NCBI RefSeq assembly: GCF_034387475.1
Contig: NZ_JAXCIL010000002.1
Coordinates: forward strand, 124,001-188,000
DNA from: Pseudomonas sp. Teo4
GTDB taxonomy: Bacteria; Pseudomonadota; Gammaproteobacteria; Pseudomonadales; Pseudomonadaceae
Direction of reading: 5' to 3'
Length of the DNA: 64,000 nucleotides
In this document: in pieces, positions 10,399-18,903 of the stretch
Numbering within the stretch: position 1 is the first letter of the stretch
Layout of the letters: every line of letters begins with the position of its first letter
The notes under the pieces: model-generated
The model's database searches: none
Told to the model about the DNA's origin: nothing
Seen by the model: the letters and a program-made list of their open reading frames with translations, nothing else
Program-made: the position numbers and the translations under genes

Positions 10399-10528
10399 GT
10401 CCTAGGGGAGTAGTCTCCCGCGAGCGCCCTGCTCGCCCGGTACGCGTCAACACACTTGGCCCACAGGCCATGGCGCGTGCGACCCACGATCTGCGCAGAC
10501 AGATCCAGGGTTTGACAAGACCTATGAC
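10399..10528 (+). promoter_or_regulatory. yybP-ykoY manganese riboswitch
   Basis: The leader of the UPF0016 gene carries both conserved parts of the yybP-ykoY Mn2+ riboswitch: GGGGAGTAG near the 5' side and GACAAGACCTATG at the 3' side, with GTCAACA between. A closing stem pairs 10399-10406 (GTCCTAGG) with 10521-10528 (CCTATGAC), 7 of 8 positions. This class binds Mn2+ and turns on Mn exporters, including UPF0016/TMEM165-type genes, which is the gene downstream here. Confidence 0.88.
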
Positions 10529-10587
10529 ACGCACACCTTACCCGGGGCGGGGAGGCTGTACGTGTCATAGCCGTGTCGACCCGCCCC
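10522..10587 (+). promoter_or_regulatory. Expression platform of the Mn riboswitch
   Basis: The 3' strand of the riboswitch closing stem (CTATGACACG, 10522-10531) is perfectly complementary over 10 bases to 10561-10570. A second perfect 8-base pairing joins GGGGCGGG (10544-10551) to CCCGCCCC (10580-10587), ending just before the ribosome binding site at about 10590. The two pairings cross each other, so they should compete. This is seen in the sequence; which state is ON is inference. Confidence 0.6.
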
Positions 10588-10600
10588 CGTAGGAACCCTG

Positions 10601-11185
10601 ATGCTGGAATCTCTGCTCGTCCCCACCGCAATCGTTGCCCTCGCCGAAATTGGCGACAAGACGCAATTGCTCGCGCTCATCCTCGCTGCACGCTTTCGCA
10701 AGCCATGGCCGATCATCGCCGGCATCATCGCTGCCACCTTGGCCAACCATGCGGCGGCTGGCGCCGTGGGCGCATGGGTCAGCGGGTTCTTCAGCGAGAC
10801 CATGCTGCACTGGATTCTGGCGGCAAGCTTCACCGCCACGGCCCTGTGGACCCTGGTGCCGGACAAGATGGACGACGATGAAAACCCGGCCCGCCGTTTC
10901 GGCCCGTTCCTGACCACCTTGATCGCCTTCTTCCTGGCCGAGATCGGTGACAAGACTCAGGTGGCCACGGTAATGCTGGCAGCCCAGTACCCACACCTGA
11001 TCATGGTTATCATCGGCACCACCTTGGGCATGCTGATTGCCAACGTGCCGGTGGTGCTGGCGGGTAATTTCGCGGCGGAGAAACTGCCGCTGGCACTGAT
11101 TCGTCGACTGGCGGCTGCCGCGTTCTTCGTGCTGGCGGTCGTGGCCGTGTACTCGGCGATGAAGGCCAGTGGTTGGGTGGGGTAA
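10601..11185 (+). CDS. UPF0016/TMEM165-family manganese exporter
   Basis: A 194-residue inner-membrane protein with two copies of the family signature EIGDKTQ (residues 16-22 and 114-120), each in an antiparallel half with three likely membrane helices. UPF0016 proteins exchange Mn2+ or Ca2+ for H+, and bacterial members under yybP-ykoY riboswitches (such as MneA) export Mn2+. The riboswitch directly upstream therefore supports Mn2+ export as the function. AGGA precedes the ATG at about 10 bases. The acidic loop PDKMDDDENP joins the halves. Confidence 0.88.
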   Translation: MLESLLVPTAIVALAEIGDKTQLLALILAARFRKPWPIIAGIIAATLANHAAAGAVGAWVSGFFSETMLHWILAASFTATALWTLVPDKMDDDENPARRFGPFLTTLIAFFLAEIGDKTQVATVMLAAQYPHLIMVIIGTTLGMLIANVPVVLAGNFAAEKLPLALIRRLAAAAFFVLAVVAVYSAMKASGWVG

Positions 11186-11204
11186 AAAGTGGGCCCTGGG
11201 GCCG

Positions 11205-11490
11205 CCTTGCGGCCCAATCGCCGGCAAGCCGGCTCCCACATGGACCGCGCCGACCTTGAGTTCACAGCAGTACCTGTAGGAGCCGGCTTGCCGGCGATGG
11301 GGCCGGTACAGACAACACAAGACAGTTGCTCCCACAACAACCGCGCCGATCTTGAGATTACCGCGACCTGCAGGAGCCGGCTTGCCGGCGATGGGGCCGG
11401 TACAGACAACACAAGACAGTTGCTCCCACAACAACCGCGCCGATCTTGAGATTACCGCGACCTGCAGGAGCCGGCTTGCCGGCGATGGGG
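11205..11490. repeat. REP cluster with tandem 94-base repeats
   Basis: One reverse REP-type element (GCCGGCAAGCCGGCTCCCACA, 11220-11240 approximately) is followed by three forward copies of AGGAGCCGGCTTGCCGGCG beginning at 11278, 11372 and 11466. These are spaced exactly 94 bases apart. The spacer (CCGCGCCGATCTTGAGATTA and flanks) is also repeated, identical at 11341 and 11435 and diverged at 11245, so the whole 94-base unit has been duplicated. It lies between convergent genes. Confidence 0.85.
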
Positions 11491-11507
11491 GCTGCACAGC
11501 AGCCCCC
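11487..11507 (-). terminator. Hairpin after the M48 lipoprotease gene
   Basis: A perfect 9-base stem GGGGGCTGC/GCAGCCCCC with a 3-base loop sits 7 bases beyond the stop of the reverse-strand gene. There is no T-run, so it is a weak terminator candidate. Confidence 0.4.
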
Positions 11508-11514
11508 GCTCTCG

Positions 11515-12330
11515 CTATTTCTTGGCAGCTTCGTACAGCGGCATCACCTTCGGAATGGCCGCCTGCAGCGATGCAATCCGGCTGCTGGACGCCGGGTGAG
11601 TGCTCATGAACTCAGGCGGTGCGCCCTCGGAAGCCTTGCTCATCTTGTTCCACAAGGTGATCGCGGCATTCGGGTCGTAGCCGGCACGGGCCGACAGCTC
11701 CAGGCCAATCAGGTCGGCCTCGTTCTCGTTGGAGCGGCTGTTGGGCAAGGTCATGGCGTAGTTCACCACGGCGTCGGCCATGGCCATGCTGCCCTGGCCA
11801 AGGCCGAACAACGCGCCGGCACCCTGACGGGCCATCTCCACGCCATAAGCCTTGGACATCGCTTCGCGGCTGTGCTCACGCAAGGCGTGGGCGATCTCGT
11901 GGCCGACCACGGCGGCGATCTCGGCGTCGGTCAGCTTGAGCTGATCGATCAGGCCGGTGTAAACGATGATCTTGCCACCTGGGCCACAGTTGGCGTTGAG
12001 CTCATCGCTCTTGATCACGTTGACTTCCCATTGCCATTGAGCGGCATCTGGTCGGAAAAACGGAGCCTGGGCGATCAGACGGTCAGCAATGGTACGGACC
12101 CGCTTGGCATCGCTGCTGGACTTGTCCAGAACGCCTTTGTTCGAGGCTTCACCAAGGGTCTGCTGGTACGACTGGGCGTACATCTGATTGACCTCATCGG
12201 TCGAAAGCATACTGAACATGTACTGCTGGCGCTGGACACCGACGGCACCGCCGCTGGTGGTGTTCACCGCCTGGCAGCCGGCCAGCAGGATGCCAGCACT
12301 CAACAGGCTGACAACGAACGACTTACGCAT
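11515..12330 (-). CDS. M48-family metalloprotease lipoprotein (LoiP/YggG-like)
   Basis: A 271-residue lipoprotein: signal peptide and lipobox LLAGC with the acyl-accepting Cys at residue 19, then an M48 peptidase domain with the zinc motif HEIAH in AAVVGHEIAHALREHS and the third ligand in ENEADLIGLE. This matches the LoiP/YggG group of periplasmic, membrane-anchored proteases involved in envelope quality control. All catalytic residues are present. It is transcribed alone toward the REP cluster. Confidence 0.88.
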   Translation of the reverse strand: MRKSFVVSLLSAGILLAGCQAVNTTSGGAVGVQRQQYMFSMLSTDEVNQMYAQSYQQTLGEASNKGVLDKSSSDAKRVRTIADRLIAQAPFFRPDAAQWQWEVNVIKSDELNANCGPGGKIIVYTGLIDQLKLTDAEIAAVVGHEIAHALREHSREAMSKAYGVEMARQGAGALFGLGQGSMAMADAVVNYAMTLPNSRSNENEADLIGLELSARAGYDPNAAITLWNKMSKASEGAPPEFMSTHPASSSRIASLQAAIPKVMPLYEAAKK

Positions 12331-12404
12331 GAAAACACTCCCTTTTTACATGCGGCGTATCCTAGGCCGAGTCCCCTGCCCCCCGCCATAGCCGCAGGTA
12401 AGAT

Positions 12405-13025
12405 TTATGCCGGAGTCAGACACTCGGGCGCATCCAGTTTCGGGTCATTGACGAAGTTCGCCAGCGCCCGTTCGCGCAAGGTGGCCGGCGGGCTCGCCAG
12501 CAATTCGTGCAACCGTGGCACAGGTGTGTCAGGGTCAAGCCAGGCCGCCTGCCCTGCGGCGTCCAGAATCAACGGCCGACGCTGGTTCATGGCCGCTTGG
12601 GTCACTACCGCGCAACTGAGCCACACCTGATCCTGCACCGGGTAAGCCTCCCAGACGGCAGCGAAATACAGCGACGCCCCCTCACCCGGCGTCAACCAGT
12701 AGGGGCGTTTGCGCACGCTGCCACGCCACTCGTAGAAGCCGTTGGCCGGCATCAGGCAGCGGCGCTGACGGAACGCCTCGCGGAACATCGGCTGTTCGGC
12801 GAGCGTCTCGGCGCGAGCGTGGGCTGGGGTGCGGGACAAATCAGTGAGCCAGGCCGGCGTCAGCCCCCAGCGCGCCTTGTCCAGTCGCTGCTCGCCTTCC
12901 AGCTGGCGCTGGATCAGCACCGAAGCGCCGGGCGAGATGTTCCATTGGGCCGGCTGGCCGGCGGGGAAGCCTGGCAGGTTGGCAAGCGCCTGGGGCCAGC
13001 GAAACAGGGCGTAACGTCCACACAT
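12405..13025 (-). CDS. SRAP-family protein (YedK/HMCES-like) with altered active site
   Basis: A 206-residue SRAP domain protein. The family crosslinks to abasic sites in single-stranded DNA through Cys2, which is present (MCGRYALF). The Glu of NGFYEW is also present. However the usual NARAET reads HARAET here, and the region that normally holds the catalytic His before RMP reads NQRRPLIL, so the conserved Asn and His are both replaced. The crosslinking Cys is retained, but catalysis or release may differ. It is downstream of, and separate from, the DUF2007/CPXCG pair on the same strand. Confidence 0.82.
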   Translation of the reverse strand: MCGRYALFRWPQALANLPGFPAGQPAQWNISPGASVLIQRQLEGEQRLDKARWGLTPAWLTDLSRTPAHARAETLAEQPMFREAFRQRRCLMPANGFYEWRGSVRKRPYWLTPGEGASLYFAAVWEAYPVQDQVWLSCAVVTQAAMNQRRPLILDAAGQAAWLDPDTPVPRLHELLASPPATLRERALANFVNDPKLDAPECLTPA

Positions 13026-13040
13026 GGGCGAATTCAGAAC

Positions 13041-13301
13041 CTAGCAGATCAAGGTACCGGGAAAACTCTCCGGTTCGTCGCCGGCAAGCGGCTGGGCATC
13101 ATTGTACGCCTCGATCAGATGCCGTGCGTAACCAGCCTGCTCGTCAGGCACGGCAAGGCCAAGCAACCCTTGCACCGGCAGCTCACCTACGCCGCCCATC
13201 AGGTCGCGCCCCACCAGGTGCACCTCGACACCTTCGCTGGCCAGCATTCCCAGCAGCATCTGCGCCTCCAGCAGGCTTTCCGGATCGTAGATTCGCTGCA
13301 T
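13041..13301 (-). CDS. DUF2007 (putative signal-transducing) small protein
   Basis: An 86-residue cytoplasmic protein with the DUF2007 pattern: an N-terminal helix-strand unit (MQRIYDPESLLEAQMLLGMLASEGVEVHLVG) followed by a short ferredoxin-like half. No catalytic residues are known for the family. Its start overlaps the stop of the cysteine-rich gene upstream by one base, so the two are co-transcribed and translationally coupled. Function unknown. Confidence 0.8.
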   Translation of the reverse strand: MQRIYDPESLLEAQMLLGMLASEGVEVHLVGRDLMGGVGELPVQGLLGLAVPDEQAGYARHLIEAYNDAQPLAGDEPESFPGTLIC

Positions 13302-13486
13302 CAGGCATCATCCTCACGTCTGACTTCGAGCATCCATTCGTCACCATGCACCTGCAGAATGAACACCACAGGCTGGCAGCACACCTGGCAATCCTCGGTG
13401 TAGACCTGGTCGCCACCGGACAGATCGACAGTAGTTTCCACGCGTTCGCCACAATAAGGGCAATCATAGAAGTCGATTTCCAGCAT
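13301..13486 (-). CDS. CPXCG-motif cysteine-rich small protein
   Basis: A 61-residue protein with two cysteine clusters, CPYC at residues 9-12 and CQVCC at 33-37, spaced like a zinc ribbon. This is the CPXCG family, whose role is unknown. It is the first gene of a two-gene unit with the DUF2007 protein (one-base overlap). Confidence 0.85.
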   Translation of the reverse strand: MLEIDFYDCPYCGERVETTVDLSGGDQVYTEDCQVCCQPVVFILQVHGDEWMLEVRREDDA

Positions 13487-13608
13487 CGCGGCCTCCGCAG
13501 TGACTTATGCGTATAATTGCCGGTCTGTTTACAGGGCCTGCGAGTGTCCGAGCCGTTTTTCGGACCCCGTCCCTACTTTATTACCCTAGCCGTTTCCAAC
13601 AAGAGAGC

Positions 13609-14778
13609 ATGATGGGCGAATTCGATGCCATCCGACCGTACGACGACGCTGAGGTCCCTGCCGTTCTGGCACGCCTGCTCAGCGACCCGGCATTCCTCGA
13701 TATCCTCACCCACTTCCGCTTCCCGCGTGCGGCGGGCCCGCTCGGCTGGCTGCTCAAGCCGCTGATCGCCCGTCGCCTGCGCAAGGAGTTCGCTGGCGTC
13801 ACTTGCGTCGCGACCTTGCAGGACAAGGTTGAATACTACGTCGACCACACCATCGAACGCGCCACCGATGGCGTGACCTATTCCGGCGTCGAGCAGCTCA
13901 AGTCCGGTACGGCGTACCTGTTCCTGGCCAACCACCGCGACATCGTCATGGACCCGGCCTTCGTCAACTACGCGGTGTACCACGCCGGCCTGCCGACGCC
14001 GCGCATCGCCATTGGCGACAATCTGCTGCAAAAGCCCTTCGTCAGCGACATGATGCGCCTGAACAAGAGCTTTATCGTGCACCGCTCGCTGAGTGGTCGC
14101 CGCGAGAAACTGGCGGCCTACCAACTGCTCTCGGCCTACATCAATCATTCGATCCGCAATGACTGCGTATCGATCTGGATTGCCCAGGCCGAAGGCCGCG
14201 CCAAGGACGGTGACGACCGCACCGACTCGGCGATCCTCAAGATGTTCCACATGAGCCGCAAGGACGAGCCGTTCGGCGCGGTGATCCAGGGCCTGAACCT
14301 GATTCCGGTCTCGATCAGCTACGAATACGACCCTTGCGACCTGGCCAAGGCGCGCGAGCTGTACATCCGTGCGACCACCGGCACTTACAAGAAAGCGCCC
14401 GGCGAGGACGACAACAGCATCGCCAAGGGCATCACCGGCTACAAAGGCCGCGTGCACATCAACTTCGCGCCGCCGGTGACCGAGTATTACGAGGACACCA
14501 AGCAGTTGGCGCAGGAAATCGACCGGCAGATCCTCGGCGGTTACCGGTTGTTCCCGGTGCACTACCTGGCCTATGCCATGTGGGCAGAGAAAGATGAAGC
14601 ACTGCAGGTGCCGAGTGCCGAGCAGGTGTTCCCGGCAGAAGAACTGGCCAAGGCCAAGGAAGAATGGCAGCGCCGTCTGGAGGCGTGCCCTGAAGAACAG
14701 CGGCCTTACCTGGTATTGCAATATGCAACACCGGTGCGCAACCAGTATCAGGTCAAGCAGCAGGCGCAGGTCGCCTGA
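13609..14778 (+). CDS. 1-acyl-sn-glycerol-3-phosphate acyltransferase-like protein
   Basis: A 389-residue PlsC-fold acyltransferase. The catalytic HX4D motif appears as NHRDIVMDP and the substrate-binding EGR as WIAQAEGRAKDG. The protein is longer than PlsC (about 250 residues) and has an extra C-terminal region, like the large glycerol-acyltransferase family in pseudomonads. Two adjacent ATG codons (13609 and 13612) are possible starts; the frame is open upstream, but TATAAT at 13512-13517 lies within that upstream part and is a plausible -10, which argues for the internal start. The substrate is not known. Confidence 0.8.
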   Translation: MMGEFDAIRPYDDAEVPAVLARLLSDPAFLDILTHFRFPRAAGPLGWLLKPLIARRLRKEFAGVTCVATLQDKVEYYVDHTIERATDGVTYSGVEQLKSGTAYLFLANHRDIVMDPAFVNYAVYHAGLPTPRIAIGDNLLQKPFVSDMMRLNKSFIVHRSLSGRREKLAAYQLLSAYINHSIRNDCVSIWIAQAEGRAKDGDDRTDSAILKMFHMSRKDEPFGAVIQGLNLIPVSISYEYDPCDLAKARELYIRATTGTYKKAPGEDDNSIAKGITGYKGRVHINFAPPVTEYYEDTKQLAQEIDRQILGGYRLFPVHYLAYAMWAEKDEALQVPSAEQVFPAEELAKAKEEWQRRLEACPEEQRPYLVLQYATPVRNQYQVKQQAQVA

Positions 14779-14786
14779 TCAAAGAG

Positions 14787-14830
14787 GGCTGCTATGCAGC
14801 CTGATCGCCGTGGCGACGAACCGCGGCGAT
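14787..14830 (+). other. Tandem hairpins after the acyltransferase gene
   Basis: Two short stems, GGCTGC/GCAGCC (14787-14801) and ATCGCCG/CGGCGAT (14804-14830), lie between convergent genes. Neither has a T-run. They may act as a weak bidirectional terminator. Confidence 0.35.
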
Positions 14831-14855
14831 TGGGCTGTGCATGCACCCTTGCCGG

Positions 14856-15116
14856 CTAGAGCCAGGTGCTGAACCAGGACAGCAGCAGTGCCATGGCCAG
14901 GCACGAAAAACCAAGAATGTAGTAATAGCGCGGCACCCGCTGATCGAAGGCATCCACCACACCCTCGTCGACCGCCAGGCTCTCACGGGCAACCACTTCG
15001 CGGCGCCGGGCGCTTTGCAGCAGTAGTCCACCTGGGCACGTCATCAACAGCGCCAGCAGGTTGATCAGCTTGGTCGGGTGGGCGGCCAGGAAGCCCCAGA
15101 GCACTTGCAACGACAT
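14856..15116 (-). CDS. Small inner-membrane protein, two helices
   Basis: An 86-residue protein of unknown function with one hydrophobic segment near the N-terminus (LINLLALLMTCPGGLLL) and one at the C-terminus (YYYILGFSCLAMALLLSWF), joined by a charged loop. A GTG three bases upstream of the ATG could also be the start; GAGG stands just before both. No motif is recognised. It is convergent with the acyltransferase gene. Confidence 0.65.
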   Translation of the reverse strand: MSLQVLWGFLAAHPTKLINLLALLMTCPGGLLLQSARRREVVARESLAVDEGVVDAFDQRVPRYYYILGFSCLAMALLLSWFSTWL

Positions 15117-15267
15117 CACGCAACCTCGGTTTGAACGACAGCGAAGGCCGGCATTCTACCCAAGTCCGGTTGCGTCGCTCGGCCGAGGCGACAAAGTGTC
15201 ATTTAATTTCATCTGTCACACGCTCGTCATTGGCAGGCCCGCGAAAGGGTCGGCGCAGACAACAAAA

Positions 15268-15300
15268 AAGCCCGCAACCTGAACACAGGCGGCGGGCTTT
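15268..15300 (-). terminator. Rho-independent terminator of yajG
   Basis: Stem AAAGCCCGC/GCGGGCTTT with a run of T on the reverse strand (TTTTTTGTTG), 22 bases past the yajG stop. Confidence 0.85.
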
Positions 15301-15321
15301 CTTCACTCAGCCAAGCAGTGC

Positions 15322-15906
15322 TTATTCGCCAAGCACCTGGCCGATGGTCGGGTCCTTGAACAGACGCGTCAGGGCATCGCTCAGCACATCGCTCACCAGC
15401 TTGGTGTTGGTTTCCTGGTTCGGCGCCATGCCGAAACGCTGGTCCAGCGACGCGCCATAACGGCCGCTGTAGCGGCGGTTGGCGTTGGACACGTCGGCAC
15501 GGAAGGTGGCACCGATGGTCGCCTCGGTCACATACAGGTTCTCCTTGGGCGACTGGTATTTCAGTTCGGCCAGGGTCACGGTCAGCTGCGGTGCATTGTA
15601 GGCATTGGGGGTGGGGGTGAAGCCGAGCAGGCGCACGGCCGCTTCTGCCTGGGCTTGCAGCTTGGGCACGATGTCGTTGCCGCTGACGCTGATGGTGCTG
15701 GTTTCAGGGTACATGCCACCGCGGGTACCCAACGATTGCGAAGCCCGGCCATCGACGACCTTCACCACCACGGGCTGGCCATGGCCGACCGGCGCGAGCT
15801 GGGCAGTGAGCTTGGGTTGCGGGCTGAGTTGTTGCGGGCTGTGGGCACAACCGACCAGACTGAGGCTGGCCACGGCGATCAAACCGAACAACAGACGTTG
15901 CAACAT
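15322..15906 (-). CDS. yajG: YajG-family lipoprotein
   Basis: A 194-residue lipoprotein with signal peptide and lipobox SLVGC, followed by the YajG domain (the PVVVKVVDGRASQSLGTRGG region is typical). It is anchored in the envelope and its function is not established. A strong terminator follows. Single-gene transcription unit. Confidence 0.85.
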   Translation of the reverse strand: MLQRLLFGLIAVASLSLVGCAHSPQQLSPQPKLTAQLAPVGHGQPVVVKVVDGRASQSLGTRGGMYPETSTISVSGNDIVPKLQAQAEAAVRLLGFTPTPNAYNAPQLTVTLAELKYQSPKENLYVTEATIGATFRADVSNANRRYSGRYGASLDQRFGMAPNQETNTKLVSDVLSDALTRLFKDPTIGQVLGE

Positions 15907-16051
15907 GCGCGTTTCTCCAGAAAATGCGGCAAAGGCCCACAGTATACCCAGCCAGACACTGACCAGTCATCGGCCAGCCCCAGTTGTCACAATCGTTTCA
16001 CCCCCCGCCATTATCCTTGCCCCAAGCCCGAACAGATCAGGACTCACCAGC

Positions 16052-16285
16052 ATGACCTCGCTCTGGAACCTGCTATTCAAAAATCCGCGTCGCAACCGCT
16101 ACGCACGCCTCGACGTCGACGGCAAATGCCTGGCCTTCAAGGAATGCCAGCAGCCTCCAAGCGGTCACGACTGGGTCCAGGTCAGCGAAATCCAGATGGC
16201 CTGGCTGGGCCATCCGCTGCCCGCCAATGCCCGGGTTTGCGCCCACGCAAGCAGCCGCTGGCAGCAGCGCACCCTGCCGGCCTGA
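16052..16285 (+). CDS. Small conserved basic protein, unknown function
   Basis: A 77-residue protein MTSLWNLLFKNPRRNRYARLD... with a basic N-terminus and a tryptophan-rich second half. AGGA precedes the ATG by about 10 bases. The frame runs open for a long way upstream across yajG, but that part has no start signal and is antisense to yajG. I do not recognise a domain. It is likely a Pseudomonas-specific conserved protein. Confidence 0.6.
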   Translation: MTSLWNLLFKNPRRNRYARLDVDGKCLAFKECQQPPSGHDWVQVSEIQMAWLGHPLPANARVCAHASSRWQQRTLPA

Positions 16286-16888
16286 CAAACGCTGCAATAA
16301 AAACTACGAATAACGACCTTTCTGCCCGCGACATCGCTATAATCTCCCCCCGATTATAAGGACGTCTCCTGATCGGGCCCCGCATTTGCCGATTGACCCC
16401 GGCACCTTCAACGCTTCGCCCACAGAGAGCCTTCCACTCAGGTCTTGCATCGGCTGTCGTGCCTGCTTTTCCGGCCCTTCGCACTGCATGAACCTGTGGG
16501 TTGCCATCGCGCAGTCCCCTTTTGAGGTTCACGTCTCCAAAAGAGCGTGAAAAAACGGTTTTTCACAACTTCACGAGAGTGTGGCGAGCAAATGAACAGT
16601 CTGGCATGTGTAAAAGCGGCAGATGTGTCCCGAACAGCCCTGAACAGGCGGCTAACGCGTTCATCCCGGATGGATGTCTGAGGTCGTTCCATAACGCACG
16701 CACGACACCTTGACCATAAGTCGAATTGCCGCACCTGTGGCAAACGGCGTTCAATACCCGAACCCGAAGACTGATTGGCGGTGTCCGCGGAAGTTGCAAG
16801 AACTGCGAAAAGTCGGACATGGCGATCCTGGCAACCCTGGGGTCCTATGCTGTCAATTAGGTAGCTGTAGATTGTGGAGACGCGTTAA
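16286..16888. other. Long intergenic region before mqo
   Basis: About 600 bases hold no convincing gene. A perfect -10 hexamer TATAAT (16338-16343) lacks a good -35 at the right distance. A hairpin with stem GTGAAAAA/TTTTTCAC is at 16547-16566. The short frames here have poor coding character. A small RNA or a long mqo leader is possible. Confidence 0.4.
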
Positions 16889-18394
16889 ATGGCGCAGAAC
16901 GAATCGGTTGATGTAGTACTGGTAGGCGCGGGCATCATGAGTGCCACCCTGGCCGTACTGCTCAAGGAGCTTGACCCGACCCTGAAGCTTGAGGTCGTCG
17001 AGGCGATGGACTCCGGAGCCGCGGAAAGCTCCAACCCCTGGAACAACGCCGGGACCGGCCATGCCGGCCTGTGCGAGCTGAACTACACGCCCCAGGCCGC
17101 CGATGGCAGCATCGACATCAAGAAGGCCGTGCACATCAACACCCAGTTCGAGGTCTCGCGCCAGTTCTGGGCCTACCTGAGCAAGAAAGGCAGCTTCGGC
17201 TCGCCGCGTGCCTTCATCAACCCGGTGCCGCACCTGAGCTACGTCGAAGGTGACAAGGGTATTTCCTTCCTCAAGAAGCGCTTCGAGCTGCTCAAGCAGC
17301 ACCATGCCTTCGCCGAGATGGAATACACCGAAGACCAGTCGGTGATGAAAGAGTGGATGCCGCTGATGATGCCGGGCCGCCCGGCCGACCAGCGCATCGC
17401 CGCCACCCGCGTGCTCAAGGGTACCGACGTCAACTTCGGCGCCCTGACCAACAAGCTGCTCAAAGTGCTGGGCACAAGCCCGGACGCCCAGGTCAAGTAC
17501 AGCAAGAAAGTCGTCGGCCTGCGCCGCAACGGCAGCAACTGGACCGTCAGCATCAAGGACGTCAACAGCGGCGGCAGCCGTGAAGTGGACGCCCGCTTCG
17601 TGTTCCTCGGCGCCGGTGGCGCGGCCCTGCCGCTGCTGCAAATGTCCGGCATCCCGGAAAGCAAGGGCTTCGGCGGCTTCCCGGTGAGCGGCCAGTGGCT
17701 GCGCTGCGACAACCCGGAAATCGTCAAGCAGCACCAGGCCAAGGTTTACAGCCAGGCCGCGGTTGGCGCCCCGCCCATGTCGGTACCGCACCTGGATACC
17801 CGCGTGGTCGATGGCAAGAAATCGCTGCTGTTCGGGCCATACGCCGGCTTCACCACCAAGTTCCTCAAGCACGGTTCGCTGATGGACCTGCCGCTGTCGG
17901 TTCGCATGGGCAACATCGGCCCGATGCTGGCCGTGGCCCGTGACAACATGGACCTGACCAAGTATCTGGTCAGCGAAGTGATGCAGTCGATGGAGCAGCG
18001 CCTGGAATCCCTGCGTCGCTTCTACCCGCAAGCCAAGGCAGAAGACTGGCGCCTGGAAGTGGCCGGTCAGCGTGTGCAGATCATCAAGAAGGACCCGAAA
18101 AAAGGCGGCGTTCTGCAGTTCGGTACCGAGCTGGTCTCGGCCCAGGACGGCAGCCTGGCAGCCTTGCTGGGTGCATCGCCGGGCGCTTCGGTGACCGTGT
18201 CGATCATGCTCGAGCTGATCGAGCGCTGCTTCCCGGAGCAAGCCAAAGGTGCCTGGGCAGCCAAGCTCAAGGAGATCTTCCCGGCTCGCGAGAAGACCCT
18301 GGCGAACGACGCCGCGCTGTACCACAAGATCAGTGCCGACAACGACGTGGCACTGGAACTGGAAGAAAGCAGCCCGGCCAAGCATTACGCCTGA
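16889..18394 (+). CDS. mqo: Malate:quinone oxidoreductase
   Basis: A 501-residue FAD-dependent, membrane-associated enzyme that oxidises malate to oxaloacetate and passes electrons to quinone in the TCA cycle. The N-terminal dinucleotide-binding motif [17 protein letters not shown], and the family blocks [22 protein letters not shown] (around residues 48-70) and [13 protein letters not shown], are all present. Length is normal. TGTGGAGACGCG precedes the ATG. A strong terminator follows, so it is a single-gene unit. Confidence 0.95.
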   Translation: MAQNESVDVVLVGAGIMSATLAVLLKELDPTLKLEVVEAMDSGAAESSNPWNNAGTGHAGLCELNYTPQAADGSIDIKKAVHINTQFEVSRQFWAYLSKKGSFGSPRAFINPVPHLSYVEGDKGISFLKKRFELLKQHHAFAEMEYTEDQSVMKEWMPLMMPGRPADQRIAATRVLKGTDVNFGALTNKLLKVLGTSPDAQVKYSKKVVGLRRNGSNWTVSIKDVNSGGSREVDARFVFLGAGGAALPLLQMSGIPESKGFGGFPVSGQWLRCDNPEIVKQHQAKVYSQAAVGAPPMSVPHLDTRVVDGKKSLLFGPYAGFTTKFLKHGSLMDLPLSVRMGNIGPMLAVARDNMDLTKYLVSEVMQSMEQRLESLRRFYPQAKAEDWRLEVAGQRVQIIKKDPKKGGVLQFGTELVSAQDGSLAALLGASPGASVTVSIMLELIERCFPEQAKGAWAAKLKEIFPAREKTLANDAALYHKISADNDVALELEESSPAKHYA

Positions 18395-18407
18395 TCTGGT
18401 TGAAACG

Positions 18408-18434
18408 AAAAAACGCCCCTCGGGGCGTTTTTTT
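18408..18434 (+). terminator. Rho-independent terminator of mqo
   Basis: Stem ACGCCCC/GGGGCGT with a 2-base loop, A-rich before and TTTTTTT after, 14 bases past the mqo stop. Confidence 0.92.
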
Positions 18435-18452
18435 GTGCCTGGATCTTTGTCG

Positions 18453-18538
18453 GCCTGTACCGACCTCTTCGCGGGTAAACCCGCTCCCACAACTACCCCT
18501 GTGGGAGCGGGTTTACCCGCGAAAGGGCCGGTACAGGC
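18453..18538. repeat. Inverted REP pair (24-base perfect arms)
   Basis: Arms 18468-18491 and 18500-18523 are perfectly complementary (TTCGCGGGTAAACCCGCTCC then CACA), with an 8-base loop. An outer pair GCCTGTACCG/CGGTACAGGC extends the palindrome. This is the CGCGGGTAAACCCGC-type Pseudomonas REP. Confidence 0.9.
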
Positions 18539-18544
18539 AACCAA

Positions 18545-18835
18545 TCAGCCCCGGGCTTTCTCGATGATCTCGATGTACTCAGGCGCATTGCGCTGGTCGG
18601 CGATCTGCTCGACGAAGGTCTTGCCGTGTTCGTCCTTGCCGTTCAGGTCGTAACCCGCCTCGACGAAGAAGCCGACAAAACGCTCGAAGTCGTCGACACG
18701 CAGGCCGCGGTAGGCCTTGACCAGCTTGTGCAGCGACGGCGAGGTCACGCCATCGGCCGGCTCGAACTGAAGGAACGACTTCACGTAGTCGTCGCTGATC
18801 TCGTCACCAATTACCTGCTTCTTGTCTTTACGCAT
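18545..18835 (-). CDS. PA4642-family small protein
   Basis: A 96-residue acidic cytoplasmic protein, MRKDKKQVIGDEISDDYVKSF..., matching the Pseudomonas PA4642 family of unknown function. The start at 18835 is chosen because GGAG stands 8 bases before it; an in-frame ATG 8 codons earlier has none. Its end lies next to an inverted REP pair. No known motif. Confidence 0.72.
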   Translation of the reverse strand: MRKDKKQVIGDEISDDYVKSFLQFEPADGVTSPSLHKLVKAYRGLRVDDFERFVGFFVEAGYDLNGKDEHGKTFVEQIADQRNAPEYIEIIEKARG

Positions 18836-18903
18836 TGCCGGCTCCAACTGGACCATCACGAAATTTCGAAGGCCGGCAGTTTACCCCCCTCGGGCGACAC
18901 GCC

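Noticed and set aside
11205..11490. CRISPR array
   Set aside because: The repeats are REP elements, and the spacers are themselves repeated; period 94 and no cas genes.
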